This document shows positions 37,857 through 46,898 of a DNA stretch of 64,000 bases, piece after piece. Position 1 is the stretch's first letter. Each line of letters begins with the position of its first letter. Made by a program: the position numbers and the translations under genes. This DNA is from Pseudomonadota bacterium (GTDB taxonomy: Bacteria; Pseudomonadota; Gammaproteobacteria; Acidiferrobacterales; UBA6901): contig JAJYEX010000005.1 of NCBI GenBank assembly GCA_021785515.1, forward strand, positions 125,515 to 189,514, read 5' to 3'. The notes under the pieces are model-generated. The model saw nothing but the letters and a program-made list of their open reading frames with translations, did no database searches and had not been told where the DNA came from.

Positions 37857-38723
37857 CTAGGCCAGTTCGTCAAAACGCATCGACAGGTCGACCGCGTGCG
37901 GACTCTTGGTCAGGTTGCCGACCGAAATGTCATCTACCCCGGTCTCAGCCACGATCCGCACCGACTGCAGGCTGATGCCCCCCGAGGCCTCGAGCCGCGC
38001 CCGGCCGGCGGTTTCGACCACCGCGGCTCGCAGTCGAGCCACGTCAAAGTTGTCGAGCAGCAGCCGTTCGGCGCCGGCGGCCAGCGCCTCGTGCAGCTGG
38101 TCCAGGGTCTCGACCTCGATTTCCACAGGCGTGCCCGGTGGACAGAGGTTGCGGGCGTTGCGGACCGCGACGCCAATCGAGCCCGCCGCGAGGATATGGT
38201 TTTCCTTGATCAAAACCGCATCGTACAGGCCCATGCGATGGTTGCAGCCGCCGCCGCAGCGCACGGCGTACTTCTGGGCGTTGCGTAATCCAGGAATCGT
38301 CTTGCGGGTATCCAGGATGCGCGCATGGGTGCCGCGGACGGCCTCGACGAAGCGCCGCGTCTCAGTGGCAGTGCCGGAGAGCAGCTGCAAAAAATTGAGC
38401 GCGGTGCGCTCGGCGCTGAGCAATGCCCGCGCTTGCCCGCGGATCCGGCACAGCACCTGGTTGGCCTCTATGCCGTCGCCGTCGGAGGCAGTCCAGTCGA
38501 TCCGCACCCGGTCATCGAGCTGCCGGAACACGTCCTCGAACCACGGCCTGCCGCACAGCACTGCCGATTCGCGGCTGACGACGTGGGCTGCTGCCGTCGC
38601 CTCCGGGGTTATCAGTGCCGCGGTGATGTCACCGCGGCCCACGTCCTCATGCAGGGCGCGGTGCACGTCCGCGGCGATTTCGGCTGGCGCGGGCGGGGTG
38701 TAATCGGTTCGGGTCCGGGGCAT
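37857..38723 (-). CDS. nadC: nicotinate-nucleotide pyrophosphorylase (carboxylating)
   Basis: NadC makes nicotinate mononucleotide from quinolinate and PRPP in de novo NAD synthesis. The 288-residue protein has HEDVGRGDITAALI, LSAERTALNFLQLLSGTAT, ILDTRKTIPGLRNAQKYAVRCGGG with active-site Arg and Lys, NHRMGLYDAVLIKENHI and LEASGGISL. Length is standard. NadE is in the same window but 4.5 kb away. It is followed on its upstream side by a fragment of an antiporter gene. Confidence 0.97.
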   Translation of the reverse strand: MPRTRTDYTPPAPAEIAADVHRALHEDVGRGDITAALITPEATAAAHVVSRESAVLCGRPWFEDVFRQLDDRVRIDWTASDGDGIEANQVLCRIRGQARALLSAERTALNFLQLLSGTATETRRFVEAVRGTHARILDTRKTIPGLRNAQKYAVRCGGGCNHRMGLYDAVLIKENHILAAGSIGVAVRNARNLCPPGTPVEIEVETLDQLHEALAAGAERLLLDNFDVARLRAAVVETAGRARLEASGGISLQSVRIVAETGVDDISVGNLTKSPHAVDLSMRFDELA

Positions 38724-38769
38724 GGTTGGGGTATTTAACCATAAACCGTGATCCGCAGGTTGTGCCTGG

Positions 38770-39030
38770 TCACGCCGGCAGCCGCAAGGTGTAACGTGTA
38801 TAAAACCATTTCATGGCCAGCGGGGGCGGCACGGTGGTCAGCGCAGCCACGACCACCAGCACTGCGGAAGCGGCGCCGTCGAACAGGTTGCTGGACCGGC
38901 CGAGCGCCACGAATATCAGTCCGACTTCGCCACGCAGCACCATCGCCATCCCCACCGCCAGGCGCGACCGCATCGGCTTGCATATCAGCATCCCCGCCAC
39001 TATCTTTCCCGCGATGGAGCGCGCCAACAG
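38770..39030 (-). pseudogene. remnant of a cation:proton antiporter (CPA2 type), C-terminal part
   Basis: About 85 residues read like the last helices of a Na+/H+ or K+/H+ antiporter: LLARSIAGKIVAGML, SRLAVGMAMVLRGEVGLIF (family motif GMVPRGEVG, with Pro changed to Leu), FDGAASAVLVVVAALTT and PPPLAMKWF. Intact proteins are 380 residues or more. Upstream the frame continues only as the complement of the plsC gene, with no antiporter similarity and no start. It therefore looks like a 3' fragment left by a deletion or rearrangement. Confidence 0.65.
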
Positions 39031-39097
39031 CGACGACGATCGTGCCCGGACGAGCGGGAGTGTGTAGCGGACGTCGCGTCGTGCAGCGAGAGCGCCG

Positions 39098-39814
39098 GTG
39101 CGGCAGTTTGCGCTGTCCGGAACGGATCCCGTGGTGCTGAAGCTGGTGCCGGCGGCAGGTGCGGGTGTGGTGGCAGCCTGGGGCTGGCACCGCTTCATGC
39201 AGCGTTTGGATTCAGCCCGGCAGGCTGAATGGGGCAGGCGATGGCTGAACCGGCTCGACGGGTTTAATCGCATCTGGTGCCGGCGGTTTCACCGCCTGAG
39301 CGGGGGAGAAATCACGCTGCCCCTGAAGGGCCCGGCGCTCGTCGTAGCCAACCATGTGTCGGGACTCGATCCCCTGCTGATGATCGCAGCCAGTCGCAGA
39401 CCGTTGCGGTTCCTGATTGCCCGAGAGGAGTATGAACGTCGGGGCCTGCATTGGCTGTTCGCCGCGATCGGCTGTATCCCGGTGAAACGCGAAGGGAGTC
39501 CGCGTGCAGCGCTGGCGGCGGCGTGCAGGGCACTCGAGCGCGGGGAGGTGGTGGCACTGTTTCCGCAGGGCCGTATCCGTCTTGACCATGAACCCCGGGT
39601 GCCGCTCAAACGCGGTATCGCATATCTTGCTCGCGCCAGTGGCGCCCCCGTGATCGCGGTGCGGATCGACGGGGTGCGGGGCGCCGGAAGGACCGTGTCA
39701 GCGGTGCTTCTGCGTTCCCGGGTGCGTCTGCGCCATTTTCCGCCGCTGCACCTGCAGGAGGACGACATGGACCGCTTTCTGTCGCGGCTGCAGGCGCTGC
39801 TCGGTACGCCATAG
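39098..39814 (+). CDS. PlsC-type 1-acylglycerol-3-phosphate acyltransferase
   Basis: The 238-residue protein has the acyltransferase boxes NHVSGLDP (HX4D), GCIPVKRE, FPQGRIR and a VIAVRIDG segment. It probably adds the second acyl chain in phospholipid synthesis, with the acceptor unproven. The start used is GTG at 39098; it has no clear ribosome site and a later start is possible. It lies next to the antiporter remnant and 128 bases before clpB. Confidence 0.83.
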   Translation: MRQFALSGTDPVVLKLVPAAGAGVVAAWGWHRFMQRLDSARQAEWGRRWLNRLDGFNRIWCRRFHRLSGGEITLPLKGPALVVANHVSGLDPLLMIAASRRPLRFLIAREEYERRGLHWLFAAIGCIPVKREGSPRAALAAACRALERGEVVALFPQGRIRLDHEPRVPLKRGIAYLARASGAPVIAVRIDGVRGAGRTVSAVLLRSRVRLRHFPPLHLQEDDMDRFLSRLQALLGTP

Positions 39815-39874
39815 CTTTTGGCTTGCCGACCGGGTCGTACGGCCGCCGAAGGCGGGCCGGCAGGCCCTGGATTG

Positions 39875-39902
39875 CTTGAAAATGTCACGGAACTGCCCCA
39901 TT
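39875..39902 (+). promoter_or_regulatory. clpB: heat-shock (sigma-32) promoter of clpB
   Basis: CTTGAAA at 39875-39881 and CCCCATT at 39896-39902 are 14 bases apart. Both boxes match the RpoH consensus (CTTGAAA, CCCCATNT). The clpB ATG is 41 bases downstream. Confidence 0.88.
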
Positions 39903-39942
39903 GAAACGCGCATAACACCCGTTCCGACGAGAGACATTGCCG

Positions 39943-42549
39943 ATGCGCATGGACAAGCTGACCACGAAGTTTCAGACGGCCCTGGCCGAAGCCCAGAGCC
40001 TGGCGGTAGGCCGCGATAACCAGTTCATTGAACCGATACATCTGATGGCTGCCCTGCTCGATCAGGAGGGCGGTACCAGCCGCCACCTGCTGATGCAGGG
40101 GGATGTCAACGTCAACGCCCTGCGTTCGCAACTCAGTCAGGCCATGGACCGGCTGCCCTCAGTCGAGGGCTCCGGCGGGGAAGTGCATGTCTCGAACGAT
40201 CTCGGCAAGCTGCTCAACGTCACTGACAGGCTGGCGCAGAAACGGGGTGACCAGTACATCTCCAGTGAACTGTTTGTGCTCGCTGCTCTGGAAGACCAGG
40301 GCGAGCTCGGCCGCCTGCTGAAAGAGAGCGGCGCGTCCCGTGCCGGACTGGAAAAGGCCATCGACGTCCTGCGTGGGGGCCAGAACGTGCGCGATGCGGG
40401 GGCCGAAGACCAGCGCCAGGCGCTGGAACGCTATACCGTGGATCTGACCGAGCGCGCCGAACAGGGCCGGCTTGACCCGGTAATCGGGCGTGATGAGGAA
40501 ATCCGCCGGGTGGTGCAGATTCTCCAGCGCCGCACCAAGAATAACCCGGTGCTCATTGGCGAACCTGGAGTGGGCAAGACCGCCATTGTGGAGGGCCTCG
40601 CCCTGCGTATCGTGAACGGCGAGGTGCCCGAGGGCCTGAAGGACCGCCGGCTGCTGTCGCTTGACATGGGTGCTCTCATCGCCGGTGCCAAGTACCGGGG
40701 CGAGTTCGAGGAGCGCCTAAAATCGGTGCTGAACGACCTCGCCAAGCAGGAAGGCCGCGTCATCCTGTTCATCGACGAACTGCATACGATGGTGGGTGCA
40801 GGGAAGGCAGAAGGCGCGATGGATGCGGGGAACATGCTCAAGCCGGCACTTGCGCGCGGCGAGCTGCATTGCATCGGTGCCACCACGCTTGATGAATACC
40901 GCAAATATATAGAGAAGGACGCCGCGCTTGAGCGTCGCTTCCAGAAGGTCCTGGTGGACGAGCCAAGCGTCGAGGACACCATCGCCATCTTGCGCGGACT
41001 GAAAGAGAAATACGAGGTCCATCACGGTGTGGATATCACCGACCCGGCGATCGTAGCGGCCGCGATGCTGTCGCACCGGTACATCACCGACCGTCAGCTT
41101 CCCGACAAGGCGATCGACCTGGTGGATGAGGCGGCGTCGCGGATACGCATGGAGATCGACTCCAAGCCCGAGTCGATGGACAGGCTGGACCGGCGCATGA
41201 TCCAGCTCAAGATTGAGCGTGAGGCCCTGAAGAAGGAGGCCGACGAGGCATCCCGCAAGCGCCTCGAGACGCTGAACAGCGAGCTGCGCAAGCTCGAGCG
41301 CGAGTATGCCGATCTGGACGAAGTGTGGAAGGCAGAGAAAGCGGCGGTCAGCGGTGCACAGCACATTAAGGAGGAGCTTGATCGGGCGCGCGTGGAAATC
41401 GAGACCGCCCGCCGCGCCGGGGATCTGGCGAGAATGTCGGAACTGCAGTATGGACGCATCCCGGAACTGGAGAAGCAGCTGGCGGCTGCGTCTGTTGCCG
41501 AGGGCCGCGAACACCGGTTGCTGCGGTCGGCGGTAACGGAGAATGAGGTGGCGGAGGTGGTGTCCCGCTGGACCGGCATACCGGTGGCAAAGATGATGGA
41601 AGGGGAGCGCGACAAGTTGCTGCGCATGGAGGAGGAACTCGGACACCGTGTGGTAGGACAAGCGGAGGCCATCACCGCGGTGGCGAACGCAATTCGCCGG
41701 GCGCGCGCCGGCCTGTCCGATCCCAACCGGCCGAGCGGGTCGTTCCTGTTTCTCGGACCGACTGGCGTGGGCAAGACCGAGCTCACCAAGGCGCTGGCCG
41801 CGTTCCTGTTCGACACCGAGGAAAGCATGGTGCGCATCGACATGTCGGAGTTCATGGAAAAGCATTCCGTGGCACGGCTCATCGGCGCCCCGCCCGGTTA
41901 TGTCGGCTACGAGGAGGGCGGCTATCTGACCGAAGCGGTGCGGCGCAAACCCTATTCCGTGGTACTGCTGGACGAGGTCGAGAAGGCGCATCCGGAGGTG
42001 TTCAACGTATTGCTGCAGGTGCTCGACGACGGACGTCTTACGGACGGTCAGGGCCGGACAGTGGATTTTCGCAATACCGTTATCGTGATGACCTCCAACC
42101 TTGGGTCGCAGCTCATCCAGGAGCTGGCCGGGGAAGATAATTATGATCAGATGAAGACTGCGGTAATGGGTATCGTAGGCCAGCATTTCCGGCCGGAATT
42201 CGTCAACCGCATCGACGACATTGTCGTATTCCATCCGCTGGCGCGTGAACAGCTGCGTCGCATTGCGCTCATTCAGGTGCAGTACCTGCGCAGCCGTCTG
42301 CAGGCGCGTGACCTGGATTTGCGCCTGACCGATGAGGCGCTGGACCGGCTGGCGCAGGCCGGCTTTGATCCGGTCTACGGCGCCCGTCCGCTGAAGCGCG
42401 CGATCCAGCAGTCGATCGAGAATCCGCTGGCGCAAGAGCTTCTTGCCGGCAAGTTCGCGGCGGGTGATGTGGTCGTGGTTGACGTTGAGGGCGACAGGCT
42501 GAGGTTTCGCCGGGAGGATGGGTCACCCAGGCGATCTGCGGCCGGCTGA
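39943..42549 (+). CDS. clpB: ATP-dependent chaperone (disaggregase) ClpB
   Basis: ClpB resolves protein aggregates together with DnaK. The 868-residue protein has the N-domain, AAA-1 with [15 protein letters not shown] and ILFIDELHT, the long coiled-coil M-domain (about 400-525), and AAA-2 with [15 protein letters not shown]. The M-domain separates it from ClpA. ATG at 39943 ([11 protein letters not shown]) aligns with the E. coli start MRLDRLTNKFQ and has GAGAG upstream. A near-consensus sigma-32 promoter lies just upstream. Confidence 0.98.
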   Translation: MRMDKLTTKFQTALAEAQSLAVGRDNQFIEPIHLMAALLDQEGGTSRHLLMQGDVNVNALRSQLSQAMDRLPSVEGSGGEVHVSNDLGKLLNVTDRLAQKRGDQYISSELFVLAALEDQGELGRLLKESGASRAGLEKAIDVLRGGQNVRDAGAEDQRQALERYTVDLTERAEQGRLDPVIGRDEEIRRVVQILQRRTKNNPVLIGEPGVGKTAIVEGLALRIVNGEVPEGLKDRRLLSLDMGALIAGAKYRGEFEERLKSVLNDLAKQEGRVILFIDELHTMVGAGKAEGAMDAGNMLKPALARGELHCIGATTLDEYRKYIEKDAALERRFQKVLVDEPSVEDTIAILRGLKEKYEVHHGVDITDPAIVAAAMLSHRYITDRQLPDKAIDLVDEAASRIRMEIDSKPESMDRLDRRMIQLKIEREALKKEADEASRKRLETLNSELRKLEREYADLDEVWKAEKAAVSGAQHIKEELDRARVEIETARRAGDLARMSELQYGRIPELEKQLAAASVAEGREHRLLRSAVTENEVAEVVSRWTGIPVAKMMEGERDKLLRMEEELGHRVVGQAEAITAVANAIRRARAGLSDPNRPSGSFLFLGPTGVGKTELTKALAAFLFDTEESMVRIDMSEFMEKHSVARLIGAPPGYVGYEEGGYLTEAVRRKPYSVVLLDEVEKAHPEVFNVLLQVLDDGRLTDGQGRTVDFRNTVIVMTSNLGSQLIQELAGEDNYDQMKTAVMGIVGQHFRPEFVNRIDDIVVFHPLAREQLRRIALIQVQYLRSRLQARDLDLRLTDEALDRLAQAGFDPVYGARPLKRAIQQSIENPLAQELLAGKFAAGDVVVVDVEGDRLRFRREDGSPRRSAAG

Positions 42550-42773
42550 CCGGTACGGCTGCGCTGCGGGTCGGCTGGTGGCGCGCCGTACCGGTGGTCG
42601 TTTGTCATCGGTAGCTATTCCTTCTATCATGCAAGCCCTGTCCCTGTTGGGGGCCGGGGCTATGCACACTGAACAGTGCAGTACGCGCGTAGCGGCAGCG
42701 CAGTTCCCGGGTCATCGATATACACTACTAAGCTCCTGAAGGGCGCCACGCACCAGTCAGGGAAGGCGGATGC

Positions 42774-43376
42774 ATGTTCCGGCGGCTGCGATCGCCATCA
42801 CTATCCGGGTTGGGTCTGTGGCAGCTGTGGTCGGATCTGGCCACGCGACGCCATCGGCACCGCCAGTTTGTCACCATCGCCTATGTTGTGCTGCTCAGTG
42901 TGGCCGGTCTCCCGCAGCGTACGCCGCTGTTGTTCTGGCCCGGAGCAGCGCTGGTTGTCATCGGGGAGGCAGTGCGCCTGTGGGCCTCCGGTCACGTGAA
43001 AAAGGATCGGATTCTGGCGACCACCGGTCCCTACGCTTTTGTGAGGCATCCACTGTATGTGGGCAATAACGTGATCGTTGCTGGTTTCTGCATGGCGTCT
43101 GGCCAGTGGTGGAGTTTTCCGCTGTGGCTGGTGCTGGCGCTGGCGTTTTTTCCGCCGGCTATCGCCCATGAAGATGCATTGTTGCACCGGCTGTTTGGCA
43201 GTGCCTGGGAAGAATGGAGTGTTCGCACCCGGGCGCTTGTGCCCGGGATCGACCGATACCGGGCGGCAGTGGGCGGGGAGTGGTCGCTACGGCAGAGCCT
43301 GCGGGTAAATGGCGAACCGCTTATCGCCGCGTTTCTGGGCGGCTGTCTGTACTTCCTGCACCTCAAGCTCGCCTGA
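42774..43376 (+). CDS. isoprenylcysteine carboxyl methyltransferase-like membrane methyltransferase
   Basis: The 200-residue protein has four to five hydrophobic segments and the ICMT/PEMT signature: EAVRLWASGHVKK, ATTGPYAFVRHPLYVGN (SAM binding), and a later HEDALL with the conserved Glu. Bacterial members methylate lipid or unknown substrates. The ATG at 42774 starts about 50 bases after a CTCCTGAAGGG stretch. The small kinase gene starts seven bases after its stop, so the two are likely one unit. Confidence 0.82.
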   Translation: MFRRLRSPSLSGLGLWQLWSDLATRRHRHRQFVTIAYVVLLSVAGLPQRTPLLFWPGAALVVIGEAVRLWASGHVKKDRILATTGPYAFVRHPLYVGNNVIVAGFCMASGQWWSFPLWLVLALAFFPPAIAHEDALLHRLFGSAWEEWSVRTRALVPGIDRYRAAVGGEWSLRQSLRVNGEPLIAAFLGGCLYFLHLKLA

Positions 43377-43383
43377 GCATCTG

Positions 43384-44220
43384 ATGAGCACCGTGATACA
43401 TGGTGTTTCCGATGACGAGCTGGTCCGCTGGGTCGAGCACTGTGCGGTGCGCCGCAGTGCGGTTCTGGCCAGCGGGTATCAGGGTGTTGTTTACCTTTTC
43501 GACGAGAATGACCGGCGCCTGGTGATCAAGGTGGCGTCCGGACGCGGTCCGATGCGGTGGTTGCGCCGCCGCATGCTGCGCAACGAGTTCAAGGCCTATT
43601 CGCGTCTGGCGGGCCTGCCGGGATGTCCTTACTGCTACGGCCTGATTGGCGGCCGCTACCTGGTTCTCGAATACCTGGAGGGCCAGTCGCTGCGGCAGGG
43701 CGAGGCCGAGGACCGTTCCAAGTACTATGCCGAGCTGTTCTGTCTGATCGGCGAGCTGCATCGCCGCGGAATCGCGCACTTTGATCTCAAGCGCAAGCAC
43801 AACCTGATGGTGCTTGCGGGCAGCAGTCCCGGTATTGTCGATTTCGGGGTGTCCGTCGTCCGCAAGGGGGGATTTGCTCCGGTCAATCATTTTTTCTATA
43901 ACCTTGCGGTCAAGATCGATTTCAACGCCTGGATCAAGCACAAGTATCGCAAGCGCTACGGCGAAGTGTCTGCCGCAGACCGTGCCTATCTCAGACACAC
44001 CCGTGCCGAGAAGGCGGTGCGTGTCATCAAGCGTGTATGTCGTGCGCTACGATCCTTTTCCACGGATGATCACAAACGGGCAGATGTTTTGCGCGCCGGG
44101 AATCCGGCGCATGGCCATCCTGATGCGCGCCCCGGTGGATTCGATGGCCGCCAGCGCGGTGACAGGGCGGCGGTGTGCGATGCCCTGGATGCGGCGAAGT
44201 CCCTGCCGCGCGACTACTGA
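43384..44220 (+). CDS. small protein-kinase-fold protein (WaaP/Bud32-like)
   Basis: The 278-residue protein has a kinase fold: GYQGVVYLFDENDRRLVIKV (loop and Lys), YLVLEYLEGQSL, catalytic HFDLKRKHNLM (HxD and Asn), and IVDFGVS (DFG). Size and style resemble LPS-core kinases of the WaaP/KdkA group and Bud32. It may phosphorylate a sugar or lipid of the envelope. The last 55 residues (after CRALRSF) are low-complexity, Asp/Arg/Ala-rich, and unlike a kinase; the real end may differ. It is preceded by a membrane methyltransferase. Confidence 0.78.
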   Translation: MSTVIHGVSDDELVRWVEHCAVRRSAVLASGYQGVVYLFDENDRRLVIKVASGRGPMRWLRRRMLRNEFKAYSRLAGLPGCPYCYGLIGGRYLVLEYLEGQSLRQGEAEDRSKYYAELFCLIGELHRRGIAHFDLKRKHNLMVLAGSSPGIVDFGVSVVRKGGFAPVNHFFYNLAVKIDFNAWIKHKYRKRYGEVSAADRAYLRHTRAEKAVRVIKRVCRALRSFSTDDHKRADVLRAGNPAHGHPDARPGGFDGRQRGDRAAVCDALDAAKSLPRDY

Positions 44221-44484
44221 GAGCTCGCCGGCCAGAGAACGCCAGTGGCGCGGGCCGGTCCGGGCAGCTGGCGTAAAGCTGGCGGCGCCGTATGGTGGAG
44301 ACTTGACGTGTGTGACGGGACTGCGCGACGGGGTGGGTCGATGGATTCGAAAAAACTGGCGGGGTCCGACTTCACGTCGGCGGGGATGCGATGGTGGAAC
44401 AAGGCTGCACGTGGTGTAGGCGGACAATTGCAAACCGGTCGCAGCGGTGACGGTCAGACCACCACCCGCGGTGGCTGCTGAACC

Positions 44485-45843
44485 ATGCGGATCGTCGTGA
44501 TCGGCGGGGTTGCGGCCGGCATGAGCGCGGCAAGCCAGGCCAAGCGGCGCGCGCCCCAGGCCGAGGTAATCGCGCTTGAGCGCGGTGCGTATGTGTCCTA
44601 CGGGGCCTGCGGGATGCCGTACAACATCGAGGATCCGCAGCGCGATATTGAAGATCTGGTGGTCATCACTCCTGCGGAATTCCGCCATGCACGCGGAATC
44701 GACGTGCGCATCAGACATGAGGTGTGTGCGATTGATCCGACCCATAAAACGCTCGCGGTGCGGGATTTTGTCAACGGCCGGGACTATGTTCAGGACTACG
44801 ACCGGCTGGTGATTGCCACCGGGGCACGGGCGGTGCGCCTGCCGATCCCCGGGCTGGATCTCCCGGGGGTGTTCCAGCTGCGCGAGCTGACTGACGGTGC
44901 TGCAATCAAGCGGTTTCTCGACGACAGCTCGCCGCGTCGCGCTACCATTATCGGTGCCGGTATGATTGGCATGGAGATGGCCGACGTGCTTACCCGGCGG
45001 GGACTGACGGTACAGATTTTCGAGCGCGACGGTCAGGTGATTCCGGGTTTTGAACCGGTCATCGCAGAACTGGTAACCGGGGAGTTGCAGCGCCACGGCG
45101 TGCGCATCGACACCGGCGTGGCGGTGCAGGCGATCGAGGTCAGGGACCAGGGCCTGGTTGTGCGTACTGACCGGGGAGATGCGGCAACGGATTTGGTGAT
45201 TGTTGCGGCGGGAGTGCGCCCCAGCGTTGATCTGGCCCAGGGAGCAGGCGTGAAACTGGGGGCAAGTGGAGCTATTGCCGTCGATGCCATGCAGAGAACC
45301 GGCATCGCTGACATCTATGCGGCCGGTGATTGCGCCGAGGCATTTCACGAGGTGCTGGGGCAGGCGGTCTATATTCCGCTTGGCACGACCGCGAACAAGC
45401 AGGGCAAGGTGGCCGGAGCGAATGCTGCCGGCGGTGCAGAACGGTTCGCGGGCATTGTGGGTACCGCCGGCTTCAAGGTGTTCGGTATCGAGGTTGCGCG
45501 TACGGGCGTGGGTGCGGCGGAGATTAGCCGGCACGGGCTGGATGCGCTGTCATGTGTCTCGCGCCATAGCAGTCGCGGTCATCACTATCCGGGATCAGCC
45601 ACGATCACCACGGTGTTGTTCGTCGAACGCGGCAGCGGAAGGCTGCTCGGTGCGCAGATGGCCGGAGGCGACACGGTCGCCAAACGCATCGACGTGTTTG
45701 CGGTCGCGCTGCGCGCGCGCATGCGGGTGGATGAGGTGGAATCGCTTGATCTGTCCTACGCACCGCCATTCGCACCCGTCTACGATCCGGTGATCATTGC
45801 GGCAGCTGTGGCCCGCAAGATCAGCAGCGGGTCTGGCTCGTGA
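44485..45843 (+). CDS. FAD-dependent CoA-disulfide/polysulfide reductase-like protein
   Basis: The 452-residue flavoprotein has the FAD motif VVIGGVAAGMSAA, redox Cys42 in SYGACGMPY, an NAD(P)H motif IIGAGMIGMEMA and YAAGDCAEAF. This is the CoA-disulfide reductase/NADH oxidase/NPSR subfamily with a single active Cys. There is no rhodanese domain, so it resembles classic CoADR. It could reduce CoA disulfides, persulfides or oxygen. The first ATG at 44485 opens the FAD motif. A dehydrogenase gene follows 88 bases later. Confidence 0.87.
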   Translation: MRIVVIGGVAAGMSAASQAKRRAPQAEVIALERGAYVSYGACGMPYNIEDPQRDIEDLVVITPAEFRHARGIDVRIRHEVCAIDPTHKTLAVRDFVNGRDYVQDYDRLVIATGARAVRLPIPGLDLPGVFQLRELTDGAAIKRFLDDSSPRRATIIGAGMIGMEMADVLTRRGLTVQIFERDGQVIPGFEPVIAELVTGELQRHGVRIDTGVAVQAIEVRDQGLVVRTDRGDAATDLVIVAAGVRPSVDLAQGAGVKLGASGAIAVDAMQRTGIADIYAAGDCAEAFHEVLGQAVYIPLGTTANKQGKVAGANAAGGAERFAGIVGTAGFKVFGIEVARTGVGAAEISRHGLDALSCVSRHSSRGHHYPGSATITTVLFVERGSGRLLGAQMAGGDTVAKRIDVFAVALRARMRVDEVESLDLSYAPPFAPVYDPVIIAAAVARKISSGSGS

Positions 45844-45931
45844 GCCAGATGCCGGTGGTTGTGAACAGCCATGTTGCCGTGGATGTTGCCGGTCCAGATT
45901 TTCGGCTACAGCCTCCTTGCGGATCGCGCGG

Positions 45932-46885
45932 ATGAGCATCGTCTTTCTCGATCGCGGGACGTTTTCGGCATCGGTGCGCTTTGGAGCGCCCGGTGTGGCG
46001 GGCAGGTCGTGGCAGGATTATGCGCACACGTCGGCAGATCGTGTGTTCGAGCGGGCGCGCACCGCCGAGGTGGTGGTGACGAACAAGGTGCCGCTGCCGC
46101 GTGCAGTCATCGAGCGGTTGCCACAGCTGCGACTGATTGTCTGTGCCGCGACGGGTGTCGACAACGTCGATATCGAAGCTGCGCGCCGCCAGGGTGTAGC
46201 GGTGTGTAATGTGCGGGGTTACGCGATCCACAGTGTTCCCGAACATGTCTTTGCCATGGTGCTGGCGCTGCGCCGGAACCTGTTCCGATACCGGCAGGCG
46301 GTGCAGACCGGGGACTGGACGCGCTCCGACTCCTTCTGTCTGCTGACCTATCCCAACGAGGACCTGGCCGGTTCTACGCTGGGTATTGTGGGGGCCGGCA
46401 CGCTGGGGGAGGCAGTAGCCAGGCTTGGACAGGCGTTCGGGATGAACGTGCTGCTTGCTGAGCGCCGGGGGGCGGAGACGACGCGCCCCGGGCGTGTGCC
46501 GTTTGAACGGGTGCTGGCGGATTCCGATGTCATCAGCTTGCATCTGCCGCTTACCCCGCTCACCTGCGGGCTGATCGGCAGCAGCGAGCTGGCGCGCATG
46601 AAACCTGGCGCCATCCTGATCAATACCGCCCGCGGCGGGGTAGTTGACGAGGTGGCGCTGCTGGCCGCGCTGAAGTCAGGCCGCCTCGGCGGCGCCGGTC
46701 TCGATGTGCTGTCGCAAGAGCCGCCTGCGGCCGGTCAACCGCTCGCATTCGCCGATCTGCCCAATCTTCTTGTCACCCCGCACATCGCCTGGGCGAGTCG
46801 CCAGGCACAGCAGCGTCTTGCCGACGGGGTTGTGGAGAATATCGCGGCGTTCTTCCGCGGCGAGCCGCAGAACCGCGTGGTCTAG
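45932..46885 (+). CDS. D-isomer 2-hydroxyacid dehydrogenase (glycerate dehydrogenase-like)
   Basis: The 317-residue protein has the NAD motif LGIVGAGTLGEAVA, catalytic Arg in INTARGGVVDE, Glu in SQEPP and His in VTPHIAWAS. This is the HprA/SerA-like family acting on D-2-hydroxyacids such as glycerate or hydroxypyruvate. The ATG at 45932 directly opens the fold (MSIVFLDRGTF). It is 13 bases before hrpB, so the two genes may be co-transcribed. Confidence 0.9.
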   Translation: MSIVFLDRGTFSASVRFGAPGVAGRSWQDYAHTSADRVFERARTAEVVVTNKVPLPRAVIERLPQLRLIVCAATGVDNVDIEAARRQGVAVCNVRGYAIHSVPEHVFAMVLALRRNLFRYRQAVQTGDWTRSDSFCLLTYPNEDLAGSTLGIVGAGTLGEAVARLGQAFGMNVLLAERRGAETTRPGRVPFERVLADSDVISLHLPLTPLTCGLIGSSELARMKPGAILINTARGGVVDEVALLAALKSGRLGGAGLDVLSQEPPAAGQPLAFADLPNLLVTPHIAWASRQAQQRLADGVVENIAAFFRGEPQNRVV

Positions 46886-46898
46886 CCGAAATCGTCTT

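Noticed and set aside
40717-42435. 572-codon minus-strand frame opposite clpB
   Set aside because: Complement of a highly conserved gene; codon-phase artefact.
44047-45534. 495-codon minus-strand frame opposite the disulfide reductase gene
   Set aside because: The plus strand has FAD, Cys and NAD motifs; the antisense frame has none.
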